Below are positions 21,697 to 31,820 of a DNA stretch of 64,000 nucleotides, piece by piece. This DNA comes from Cladophialophora immunda (taxonomy: Eukaryota; Ascomycota; Eurotiomycetes; Chaetothyriales; Herpotrichiellaceae). The notes beneath the pieces are model-generated. The model was given only the letters and a program-made list of their open reading frames with translations, had not been told where the DNA came from and did no database searches. The first letter of the stretch is position 1. Every line of letters starts with the position of its first letter. The DNA lies in contig NW_015622543.1 in the NCBI RefSeq assembly GCF_000835495.1, positions 2,093,849 to 2,157,848 on the forward strand. Direction: 5' to 3'. The position numbers were made by a program, and so were the translations under genes.

Positions 21697-22130
21697 ATGC
21701 GTTTCAGCAACTTCCTCCTCGCCAGCCTTGCGCTCGTCCTCCCTGTCGCATTGGCCACGCCCGTCCCCGCCACCGTTGAGGAGATTTGTGCTCCTCCGCT
21801 GCGAGATGATAAGCTTGTAAAGGTTCGTCCATAGTTCTGTCCTAGAACCTGCATCTTTGGCTCTTTTCCTTGCCCGGGAGATCTGCCTCGTCTATGCGCC
21901 TAAAGGCCTCCATGATATGATTTGTTTCCAGTGTCCAATCCAGTATTTTGGGAAAAGAGAACTTGAGCTGACAGACCTTCTTCGGGGTATTGTAGCGCGT
22001 GAACACCGGTATTTGCGTTGACCAGCGCTGCGTGGTGGATGTGGATACTGGGAAAACCTGCATCACCGCCTACTGCACTCTCGCTGGCAAGGAGGGATTG
22101 CAGTGCCATTGTATACCGTTGACCGACTAG
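21697..22130 (+). CDS. Small secreted cysteine-rich protein, two exons
   Basis: Predicted extracellular protein of 84 or 86 residues. The N-terminus MRFSNFLLASLALVLPVALA is a clear signal peptide with a cut near Ala20. The mature part has seven Cys (one in exon 1, six in exon 2) and ends CHCIPLTD. Exon 1 ends at 21816 (donor GTAAAG) or 21822 (donor GTTCGT); exon 2 is 21996-22130 after TTGTAG. Both donors keep frame. The second creates LVKR, a Kex2-type dibasic site. The intron of 173-179 nt is long for this window. Size and Cys content match fungal effector-like or antimicrobial secreted proteins. No family is recognised, and the odd Cys count means the fold is uncertain. Confidence 0.72.
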
Positions 22131-22473
22131 GGCCAGAACAACGGTTGGAACACTGGAGGTGAATTTCGTGGCTGTCTTTTGACCTGGGAATTGTTGGAAC
22201 CGGTATCCTTTGACATGAGATGTTTCGTGGGGAGTAAAAAAGCTGGCTTCTGCATTCGCACACCGTTGATGCATGAGAGGGTGTCTGTGGGGGGGCTTTT
22301 CCAGAATCGCAATCGAGTCCTCTCCGGGACTTTTTCTTCGCCCTGTCTGGTAATTGCATGTTCCTCCGGGGGTAAACGATCGCGGGGGATGGATATCTCG
22401 AGATGTTCCCAAATGGCTCGCTCTTAGGGCGCAGTCCAAAAGATACTTCTCGCTTCTCCTTCTCGATGACCGA
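22131..22473. other. Convergent intergenic region
   Basis: This is the shared 3' flank of the secreted-protein gene and the ankyrin gene. Nothing else was recognised. Confidence 0.4.
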
Positions 22474-23175
22474 TCACGTCTCTTTTTGCTCCCCGTTCGT
22501 CACCGTAGTTTCAGACTTCTCGGGACCTTCATCCAGGTGGACGCTCTCCATGTTGTGGCCCTCCTCTTTCGCGTCTTCTTCCACCTCCTGACTGCCACTG
22601 CCACTGCCATCCTCGCCAACGCCGCCGTCAGTGACGCCTTTTTCGAGTCCCTCGCAGTGCCTCAGCATCCACTCGGCACATTCCTTTGCTCCGTCCTTCG
22701 AGCTCATCTCCGCCTCCACCACGGCATCTCGCCCGGCCTCGTTGACGATCGTCGGATCCGCGCCCGCCTTCACCAGTGCCTGAACCACCTCCAAGTGCCC
22801 GTTCAGCGCCGCCCAATGCAAGGGAGTGTTTCCCGACACATTTCTGTGATTGACGAGCGAGGGCGCGGATTTGTCGGCGGTCGTCGCCGAGGGGGAGGTG
22901 CCTAGCGACTCGGACGGTGCGAGCAGCGACAGGAGGTGCGTTATGATTTCGAGATTCCCGTTTGCGGCGGGGTAGTGGAGCAGAGAGGACTGTGAGCCCA
23001 GGCCGTCCGCATCGATGTCGATGGACGAGGCGAGCAGCACCGACGGGGGGCAGTGGTGTGTGCTGCACAGTTGCGCAACTAGGGACATTAGACTTGCCAG
23101 GTCGCCTGTGCGTGTGAAGTAGATGAGGTCGTCGAGTTCATCGGGCGTGGGTGTGGGGAGGGTTGTGGAGGGCAT
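22474..23175 (-). CDS. YAR1: Ankyrin-repeat protein, YAR1-like
   Basis: Single-exon protein of 233 residues. An N-terminal helical pair (ELDDLIYFTRTGDLASLMSL) precedes ankyrin repeats: SLLHYPAANGNLEIITHLLS near 65-85 and NTPLHWAALNGHLEVVQALV near 115-135, then AGADPTIVNEAGRDAVVEAE. The C-terminus is acidic and Ser/Gly-rich. Length, repeat number and acidic tail fit the yeast Yar1 family, a chaperone that escorts ribosomal protein uS3 (Rps3) to the nucleus. The assignment is by overall architecture; another small cytosolic ankyrin protein remains possible. Confidence 0.75.
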   Translation of the reverse strand: MPSTTLPTPTPDELDDLIYFTRTGDLASLMSLVAQLCSTHHCPPSVLLASSIDIDADGLGSQSSLLHYPAANGNLEIITHLLSLLAPSESLGTSPSATTADKSAPSLVNHRNVSGNTPLHWAALNGHLEVVQALVKAGADPTIVNEAGRDAVVEAEMSSKDGAKECAEWMLRHCEGLEKGVTDGGVGEDGSGSGSQEVEEDAKEEGHNMESVHLDEGPEKSETTVTNGEQKET

Positions 23176-24245
23176 TGTTCCCCAGGCGGTCCCGATTATC
23201 TTCTGGGAACTGTAAAGCCGGCTCTAAGCCTTGGAGTCAATTGATTGAGAATGTTTGCTCAAGGGACCCAAGGGGGGAAAGAAGCGATGATCGGCAAGAA
23301 AGGTGCCGCGATTGTCGAGATTGAGACGAGGTGCTTTGGGCGAGTATGTTTGGGAGAATTTAAAAAATTATGGCCCACACTGCAAAAAGGCCCGATGGTG
23401 CAGGCTGATCGGTGACGTCAACTGTTGAGTGAGGAAATCCACAGGAAACCTTGTCGGCACATTTCTTGGTTACAAGGCGGTGAATACAACAGAAGACACG
23501 GTCTGCACGCGCCCTGGACTAAGACTTTCAGACAGAAAAGTACAGCAGGTGTCAGACAATGGAAAGAAGGTGCTTTGATTGGAGTTATCATTTGTTTTGG
23601 AGGATTATCTAGACTGGTTCGTTCTACGGATACTCATCTCGACATATTTCGCCCACGAAGGGCTACTCATCTGGATGTGTTTCTTCATGGCCACAGATGC
23701 AGTCGTGCTCGTCAGAGCCATTCACCTAGACAAGACACAGTTCAGTCTCAAGAGACGAACAGACATCGTGAACCACACATAGAACTGAATAGTCGATTGG
23801 TCAGTTACTCTGGACATTCAACCCCTTCTGCCGTTCTGCGCCCATCCATCGGTGTGGTGCGTCCCATGCAGCGGACTGGTTGTTTCTTTTTTTTGGTGTC
23901 TTAGAAGTCTGTGTGTGAAGCTCAGTTGTTATCGTTCGTGTGTGATTCCAGGAGGTCGACCAAGTGGATATGAAAGCCTTCATCCTCCAATTCGTGGCTT
24001 TCGTCCAGGCGTGCGTCCAAGAATCATCTCGCTTTGTGAAATATTTTTGTTGTTTTTTCTTCGCCAAGGCAATATCGAGCCTGGCAGGTTGAGCGAGATC
24101 TTCACAGGTAGCTTGGAAGCAGCATTCATGAGGCCAGCAGGAATCCCGCTGCTTTACGTCGAGAGTAGTCTTCGCCAAGTGGTTGGTATCACTATTACAA
24201 AGAGAAGCGGCATATCGAAGTCCGACATGTCGCTCTTTTAAGGGT
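23176..24245. other. Intergenic tract, 1.1 kb
   Basis: This separates YAR1 (minus, start at 23175) from the 3' end of the AP-1 mu gene (minus). Only short frames without family character are present. It probably holds the YAR1 promoter and the AP-1 mu 3' UTR. Confidence 0.4.
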
Positions 24246-25749
24246 TCAACCTCCCTGCACGTCTGGCAAGCGGACTGCGATGTCTCCGGACTGTGTGATG
24301 TAGCGGACCCATGGGAGGGATGGATATTGCAGCTGTGTGTCGTTAGGGTCTATCTGTGACAATGATAGGAGGGTCACATACCTTTGGCTCAATGATCTTC
24401 AAGTATCGCACCTGGATACCACTGGTGGTGAAGTAAGGAATCTCGAACTTGACGTTGATGGGTCTCTTGGCCTTTCCTTCTCCTGTGATGCCACCCATGC
24501 TGCCACCAAAACCGCCGGTCATGCCGCCACCACGCTCGTCGTCTCCCTTGACACTAGGAAGGCCCAGTTCTGCTCGCATAAGGAATTCCTTACCGCCACC
24601 GAACTGTTTGATCTTCCAGACGATTGCAGATTTCTCTGGCGCATAGTGCACAGATCCAATGTTAGTTCGAAATCTTGGAGTATCGGCATCATCAGGGACG
24701 GGAATGCTAATCTCAACGTTGTTGGCAGTCGATCTTCTCTTGAACTGAGCCTTGGCTTTCAACATGTATTCAATTCTTGAACCTGAATGGGATTCCACAA
24801 CACACTCGACCCAGATGAGTGGCTTGACTGCGGTATTGAGTCGGTAACTCATCAGCTCGAACTCTCCATCCGGTGGGATGAAGCTGATGGTACGATCGTT
24901 CTCGAAGCGGGATAATCTCACACACTGGTGGAACTTGACGTCTTCCATTTCGACAGCCTTGCCTCGCGTGGATCTTCCAGTGGTTTCGAACATGACCTTA
25001 TCATTCAATCCGAGTCGGAGTTCTGGCATGCCGGAAAGATAGCACTTCATCTTAATTGCACCCAGAATCTCAGATCGGAGGACGTTGCCAGTGGAGGACA
25101 CCAAGAGATTAAGAGACTCGATCACGTCAAGGAACACCTCATTCTTACGGTATCTGATGCCTTCGCTTCTCCAAGAGACGGCATTGGTGACGGCAATAGG
25201 AGGGCGGGCCTGCACCTCGAGCTTGTGCGACTCTTGGGTGATGTATTCCTGAAGGATCTTTGACTCGGTGGTTTGAGGGTAACCAAAGTCCATCATTTCG
25301 TCCAGCAGCTCATAGATGATGACGAAATTGTCTCGGATTGACTCCTCTTCTAGCTCTTTGAAGTACTCGGTGAAGACCTCGACAATCTTATGGAGGAACA
25401 ACAGGATCTCTGCTGCATTGGTGTTGCGTTTGGTGAGAGCGAGGAGGTAGAGATTGTTGTGGCGGATGTAAAGGTACTACAGAGGAGTTAGCTGGAATCG
25501 TATTCATCGAGGATACCGGCGACCAACATTGATGCCCTCATCAGAGAAACATGGCGGGACTGCAGACGACTCCTCCTCGGCTTCGGAAAGAAGGATTGGG
25601 AATTTCTCGACGGCAGACATGGGAATGTCACCACGATAGTTGCGAGCGAGAAGAGTCTGGGTTGGTCAGCATTCCATGTCATCTTGCCCAGACTCGTTCT
25701 TCTCGCTCACCTTGCCCTTCAAGTCGAGGAAGAACACCGCGGACGCCAT
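24246..25749 (-). CDS. APM1: AP-1 clathrin adaptor complex subunit mu-1, four exons
   Basis: Medium subunit of the AP-1 adaptor, which sorts cargo with tyrosine-based signals between the trans-Golgi network and endosomes. Exons in transcription order are 25749-25711, 25656-25528, 25476-24382 and 24332-24246. They join without frame loss to 449 residues, the usual family length. The N-terminal longin-like part reads MASAVFFLDLKGK, then DEGINYLYIRHNNLYLLAL. The mu-homology domain starts near WRSEGIRYRKNEVFLDVIES and includes MKCYLSGMPELRLGLND. The C-terminus ends PWVRYITQSGD with a short extra tail. The Gly-rich insert ERGGGMTGGFGGSMGG near 375-395 is a typical fungal extension. Identity to AP-1 rather than AP-2 mu rests on the N-terminus and C-terminal motif. 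Confidence 0.95.
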
Positions 25750-27668
25750 GGTGCCTGGAATCTCCGAGAGGAGGAAGGGTCGAGGTGGAGAAGCAGGCAG
25801 ATTCGAATGAGATGATGCAAAGGCTAAGTTGACGGATGAGAGAAAGAGCGCATTGGCTTGAAGAGGATGTGGTGGAGGGGAAGTGGTGGCAGACGCGAAA
25901 TAATTATTTACGTGGATTTGAAGTCGTTTACGTTTACGTTTACCTCCGCAGGCGGAGACCATCCCACATTGTACCAGACCCGACACGTGTCTCAGCCTCG
26001 CGAAAATGGGGCTTGCTGCGCAGCCTTGTGCAGCCTTGTGCAGCCTCGTGCCACTGTGAAAAGCGGCTTTCTCCCCTGAAAGCGTCTTCTGCCGCACGAA
26101 AATGCACCGAGATGTATCGACTATAGGTATGACACAAACATTTCACCTCTACTGCCGCCCGCCTGTCCTTCCGCATCAGAACCTGCTAATCGCTCACATT
26201 AAGCCTGATCACAGTTTTGGGGAGCTACAAGGCCTCTGCGAGCATCCCACCACACGTCCTCTATCCACCAGGAGAATACTTACGGACGAAGAAGCGCCGA
26301 ATGTACCATCACCAGCCAATATTAACCGCTATGATCCTGTGCGCGTAACTACCTTTTCGCCGGCCGCGACAGAAACTTTGAAGATTCCTCAGCTGTGTGG
26401 CCACGCGATCTCACACACAAACCCGACGTTCCGCCTTATTTCAGATGGGAGGATACAGAGATCAAGTCTAGAGGACAGCTTTCTGTTCTGTGAGGCAACA
26501 TATCTCTCCAGCATCAGACACGATGGATGTTGAGCCATCCTGAAGTGGATCGATCACATAGTGACCAGACTGTGTCAGTCGGAGGGTGGCCGAGAGAAAG
26601 TTGCGTCCAATCCATAACTGATCCAGGGTACTCTCAGCCAGTCAGAAGGATGTGGCAAGGTAGGAGGCGATGTTGTTGGGCTGGAATACCAATTGAGAGA
26701 TTAACCAATTGAGAGAGTAGTGGCCGAAGTCTCACCTCGCTCAGAAAGATTACAGTCCCTCAGGCCATGTGTTGGGTACCAGGAATCTTGCAGGTGTTTC
26801 GCCACGAGATGGGCGGCATTGCAGCTAGTCAAGAAACCCTTCATGCGAGCTGCAGCGTCAGCGAACCGCTCATCTTTACGTCCCGCTCCAAACGATGCTA
26901 TCATCGTGGCAAACCCAGATTCTGTTTGTACAAAGGAATTGCGCAGATGGCAGACTGCTTGATTCAGCTTGGAATATGTGTGCCTTGCTGAGTGCAATGC
27001 TCCTTTGACCAGGCTATCGCTGCCAAATATCTCCTATCAGCGAGGATCCTGAAAAATGTGCAGGACGAGCTGTATGTGGACATATCCACTGAGTGACGTA
27101 CAGCCACGCTCTTAGACCTCCTCCTCTATCCACGTCTCGGCCGCCCGGCTAGCTGTCTATTTGGCACTTTTAGTCTCTCAACCAGACATGAATATATTCA
27201 GGCGGCGAGACTGTGCAAACCCTCTCGGGAAACAGGACATGTGGAGAAGGCGCGCTCCGGTTGGTCTGATCGGGGTATGAAGATTGTGCAAGCGGCTAGT
27301 GAGTGTGTTATGGAACCAATCAACTCTCTCCTCCAAAATACTGTTCCTGCAGGAAGCCACGCGCCAGGCACTTTGCACAGCTACCCAGTCAACATGGGTT
27401 CTCAACATCGTCCCGATAGTGAAGAGCATAGTCCAGACTCCAGAGCGGGGAGTCCATGTATACAGAGGTGGCCTGATCTACTTCGTCAGGGATTTCGATC
27501 CATCATCACAACTTCTCCTCTCAACCAATTCCAACCTTTCTTCTTCATACATCGGAAGCAATTTGCACGACGGCCCATCTTGTTAACAAATGCGACACCA
27601 TCCATGTACCGAGCGAATCTCTGGGCGGCGCCAATGGCGAGAAAGCCACCGTCCATTGGTCGCAAACG
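25750..27668. other. Intergenic tract, 1.9 kb, with one decayed-looking coding block
   Basis: No complete gene was built. On the minus strand, about 27028 to 26730 reads like coding DNA after a possible splice acceptor (for example HSARHTYSKLNQAVCHLRNS and DERFADAAARMKGFL), with a possible donor after LSER. No start or flanking exons were found. A tandem CAGCCTTGTG (GTG)CAG motif occurs at about 26017-26050. Confidence 0.4.
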
Positions 27669-28155
27669 ATGATGTCGAGGACCGAAGAGTACTGGTTGTG
27701 CAAGTACACCGTCGAGTCTGGCAGCGAGTCCTCTTTCTCCCACAGGCAGCAAAATGGCACCCGGGTGCTGACTGTATCACCAGGCGCTGCAGAGGGCCAG
27801 ATCTACGCGCAAGCCAGCAAACTCGAGGAATTCCGGCAGAAGAAGAACGACGGCAAGGACTTCACCTTCGTGGTGGATGGGAGCTTTCAATACGGTCAAG
27901 ACAAGGCAATGACAACGCGCTTCCCGTTCTACCACGACAAAACGAACAAGCCATACCAGGTAGGTGACCCAGCGTTTGCATGGAACTTGCACCCGCCATA
28001 ATGCTGATCTTCTGCAGCACCGTTTCGTCGAGAATACCTACACCGGGCCTGGTGGCAAGGCGGTTGATTTTCTCACAGGCATGGGGTTCAAGTATGCGAG
28101 TAGTATCGAGGACAATACCCGCCACTTTGCTGGCCACTACCTTCATGACTTCTAA
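27669..28155 (+). CDS. Hypothetical protein beside the laccase gene, two exons
   Basis: Predicted protein of 142 residues from exons 27669-27959 and 28018-28155 joined over a 58-nt intron (GTAGGT...CAG). No family is recognised. There is no signal peptide or membrane segment. The sequence is polar, with EEYWLCKYTVESGSESS near the start and a Gly/Phe-rich C-terminus KYASSIEDNTRHFAGHYLHD. A short upstream frame beginning at 27604 (MYRANLW) ends in TGATG overlapping the start, a possible translational brake. The gene ends 182 bp from the convergent laccase 3' end. Conservation of the coding style through the splice supports a real gene. A role with the laccase/tyrosinase pair is only suggested by location. 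Confidence 0.6.
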
Positions 28156-28337
28156 GGCGAACAAGGGTAAATGGATCTACGAGGACCTTCCTTCTTCCTC
28201 ACTGCTCTTTTTCCGACCAGTAAGTTTTTTACCACCCTACGTAGTGCGTACGTGCGTACAGACAGTTACGGAAGTCCACAAGTTGCCCCATCTACCACGT
28301 TCGAGTTTGGGCAACCCACGTCCTCTCACTGTCTCGG

Positions 28338-30479
28338 TTAGATACCAGAGTCGTCTTGCAGAAAGCGGTGGTCCTTGTCCGAAGCCCAGTCTTTCCATTT
28401 CTTGCAGGTGTGCGCCAGCTGCTTCTGGTCGAACGGATCAAGCACGGTTTGGTTGCCATTCTCGACGATCTGCATCGCCAATCCGCCTGAAGCGTGGGTC
28501 GCAATGTGGCCTGAAGTCTGTGAGTTAGCGGGTGAGTGAAGTGCCGACGGCGGAGACATACAGTGCATCAGCCAAACGCCCGGGTTATCGGCCTTGAACG
28601 CCAGTACGAGATAGCCATCCCTGGGCATGAAAGCCACGTCTCGCCGAGGAGGGTTGTCCAATTTCAGGTCCAACCCGCCGATCCGGTAAGGCTTTGTAGA
28701 CTGCTGCAGAATGGCGAAGTCGTGGCCGTGTAAGTGGATAGGATGCGCGATGGGAAGATACGTGCGGCCACTGCGCGGGATGCCCGTGCCCGAGACGAGT
28801 AGATAGACCCAATCATCCTTCTGCGAATTTTCCTTGACAGCCACAGAGTGGGAATTGAAGGCGGCTTGCGGGGCACTGAGGTTTTGCGACAGGGTTACGT
28901 TGGTGAAGTTCAGCCACATGGTGTCGCTGTACATGTTGAAACGGCCTCTGGTTAGATTCGCAGGGTACTCCGTGCCTGCCGTGATTTGGTCAAACCCAAT
29001 ATCGAACTGACTGTTGGCTGCGATGTTGGACGGCCGGCCCACGGTCCATTTGAGGATTGGAACCAGTTTGTCGTACGGTTCATCACGACAGGTGGTGTCG
29101 AAAGTGACGGGGTAGTCAACAGGTTCTGTGTCTTTGTAGACGACAATGCCGGTTCGCGGGTCTATCTTGCTCGTCCCGCCCGGGTCGCAGCCCTTAGCCG
29201 GCTGGGTGCGAATCCAGTAGGTCGCATTGGCTTTACCGTCTCTGGGATTCGCGGTAACAATGATATGGTACCGTTGGCCTGTGCACATGATCAGCCAAGG
29301 TAGTTGTTGGTCCGAGGCGACTCACCTATGCCAACGACCACATGATCCGTTATGTATGGCACGATGGGGACGAGGTCTGAGCCGATGACCTGAATCTTGT
29401 GATTGTCTATCGAGAAAACAAAAGACGTGTCAACCGAAGTATTGATCAGTCGAAGCAGATACCGCGTGCCCTTGACGAAATCCAGTCGAAAGCCCTTGCT
29501 GGGCTTGCTAGCTGGCCAAGTGCCCTTGCCACCGACCAGGATGTTGTCGGGCTCCGGTCTCGCTTTTCCATTGATGACATTGTCCCACCACTTTGTATAC
29601 CACGACTCGTGAGTCCAGTCGGTCATCAGCACCGGAGGCTGTGCCTCGTCGTAATCTGCCGATGCTGGGCCGTGGATAGTCATCGGACCCAGGACGCCTT
29701 CTCCGTACTGCAGACTATAGTGGCTGTGATACCATGTAGTCCCATACTGCATAGCTCTAAATCTATAAGTGTAGGTCTCGCCGGGAGCGATAGGGCACTG
29801 CGTTATGCCGTTCACGCCATCACTGGCTGTCGTGTGCAGCTGGCGAATTCCATGCCAGTGAATGGTGGTCCCATTGGTCTTGAGATTGTTCTTGACCGTG
29901 ATTTCTAGCCAGTCTCCCCAGCAGCTGCACACAGTTAGTTCAGAAGCCTATGGAGGCTGCCACAACTCAGATGTACACACGCTTCGATCCAGGGTCCAGG
30001 ATAAGTATCATTTACGACCATAGCCTTGCGGTCCACCCCATCTGGTCTGATGGTCTTTTCGTTAACCTCGATATAGTACTGTTGCGGAGTCAATTGCTTA
30101 GTCCGTGGGAGGGCAGTAAAGCTCCACGTACTTGCCGGGTTTTACCTTTGGGGAAAACATTCTCGTAGTCGGTATTGATGTCATACACTTGTTTTTGGGG
30201 GTCAGGGTGCTTGAGCCAGCAGGAACGGTCGCCGTATGTCGAGCAAAACGTATACCCGTCCAAGTCCGGATATTCACACGTAAAATTCGAGGCACGTGGT
30301 GCCGAAGGAGGCAGGAACGGCGTTGGAGCCTGGTGATCGTCGGCCTGCACAGTAACCTGAGGTGGAAAGGCCGCATGTACAGAGGCTGACAGCGGCCGTT
30401 GATCAGGCCCCTCTTCCTTAGGAGGAGAGAGAAGGATGAAGTGGAAGACAGCGACGATTCTCGCCCAAATGGAAACCAT
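28338..30479 (-). CDS. Ascomycete-type laccase (multicopper oxidase), five exons
   Basis: Secreted phenol oxidase that reduces O2 to water, with substrates such as diphenols or melanin precursors. Exons in transcription order are 30479-30132, 30078-29981, 29924-29326, 29278-28562 and 28510-28338 (644 residues, frame intact). All four copper-ligand segments are present: HWHGIRQ, WYHSHYSLQ, HPIHLHGHDF and, across the last intron, HCHIATHASGGLAM. The protein ends DDSGI, matching the C-terminal DSG[L/I/V] plug specific to ascomycete laccases. The N-terminus has a hydrophobic segment (IWARIVAVFHFILL), an imperfect signal peptide. It is head-to-head with a tyrosinase, with TATA-like CATATAAA near 30558-30565 on the minus strand. 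A pigment or phenolic role is likely; the exact substrate is unknown. Confidence 0.95.
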
Positions 30480-30690
30480 CTTGAGCAGACGAAGATCTGA
30501 GAGGTCGCTACCAGCAGGTACTTCGTATTCGTGGCCGATGGCGAGTGGTCACCCACGTTTATATGCCTTGATGTTCCCACGGAGATGTAGACAGGTGGAA
30601 GCGACACTGCCTGTTACCAAGTCATCACATTATGACCCCGCCCGAGTTCGACCAGGTCTCACCTAGTCTTGGTGCCAATGATCGCCAATG

Positions 30691-30886
30691 GAGCGATCAA
30701 GTGAGGAGAGAAGGCATATTCAGCCAGCCGGATTCCATGGCGCCAACCATTCTCATAAGAATAGCGGCATCTGGACCTGGAGCTGAGGAGCGATCAAGTG
30801 ATGAGGAAAGGTATGTTCAGCCAGCCGCATCCCATTACGCCAGCCAAGTTCATGGGAGTGGCGAGCATCTGGGCCTGGAGCTGAGG
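30691..30886. repeat. Imperfect 97-bp tandem duplication in the divergent promoter
   Basis: Two copies start with GAGCGATCAAGTGA at 30691 and 30788. Each contains a TTCAGCCAGCCG block and ends with CTGGAGCTGAGG. They differ at scattered sites, so the duplication is not recent. It may double a regulatory site. Confidence 0.8.
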
Positions 30887-31687
30887 GAATCCGCATGGTC
30901 GATGATGCAGATCGTGCAGTTGAAGTCGGAGGCTTGTCAAGGCCTCCCGGTTCAGTCCCCGCCTCAACCAGGTACTCCGTGCCCCGTACAACTTGAAAGA
31001 ACTCAGTCATGCAGAGTTACCAATTGGGCCAGCTGAACACGAGAAAGTCCCTGATCGGGGGTTGAAGAGTTCAACGGACAGGTTGAAGCCAAGTGTTGCC
31101 CAGTCCAAAGCCAAAAGGTCATGAGGGTCCATGCGGTCTGGCAGAAGCGACCCAATTATGTCGCGTCCTGCCAATATCACTTCGTGTTCGTCTGTCGTTG
31201 TTCTTGGGCCTCGTTCTCGTCCATCTCTGCCCATGCGGACGGCTCATCCCATCACGCCGGAACTGCAGTCCTTACTTTGCGTCGTAATGAGCAGCAAAAT
31301 CCGAGTGCATGTAGCCGAGTCAGGCCTTGGTTTCCCCTGGTCGAGATTCTTTCGTGTGGATACATCCGGTCGGGTGGGCAACGACAAGCTTCATTCTCAT
31401 CACGGACCAAGACGCACGCCCGCATCGGTGCATGTCACTGATGGCAGAAGAGTGACACGTCACCAACGGCTGGAATCTCAATGCCTTGACAGTGTCTGCA
31501 CGAACGGCGCCGCACTGCAGTTCGTGGTCGCGTTGGTCCGAGACACACGAGCCCTGCACGGGCGAGACTGGGAGGATGTCCCATCCTCAGCCAGCCTCAT
31601 GTTTTGGAACTGTCTGCTCCTCCAGGAACCCAGCTGAGGCCGTTCCTCTGGGCCTTGAGACCTAGAACGCCGGACCTCAAGAAAGGG

Positions 31688-31694
31688 TATAAAA
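31688..31694 (+). promoter_or_regulatory. TATA box of the tyrosinase gene
   Basis: TATAAAA lies 133 bp upstream of the tyrosinase ATG at 31821, giving a leader of about 100 nt. Confidence 0.6.
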
Positions 31695-31820
31695 GCACCA
31701 GAACCATCCTCCAAGTCTTTGAGAAGTTCCAACTTCCAGATCAGTCGGTCCGACTTCCTTCAAGTTTCCAGTGCTCTGTCCACCGACCCAGATTCTTGAG
31801 ATCCAGAATTGCTACAAAAT

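Larger units (their letters stand above)
30480..31820. promoter_or_regulatory. Shared divergent promoter of laccase and tyrosinase
   Basis: This 1.34-kb spacer lies between two opposite starts. It holds TATA-type elements on each side (minus-strand TATAAAC near 30558-30564; TATAAAA at 31688-31694) and an imperfect 97-bp tandem duplication at 30691-30886. No intervening gene was found. Co-regulation is inferred from layout. Confidence 0.6.

Noticed and set aside
28511..28561. Laccase frame interruption between the last copper motifs
   Set aside because: The apparent insert inside HCHIATHASGG is an intron (GTATGT...CAG), not a lesion.
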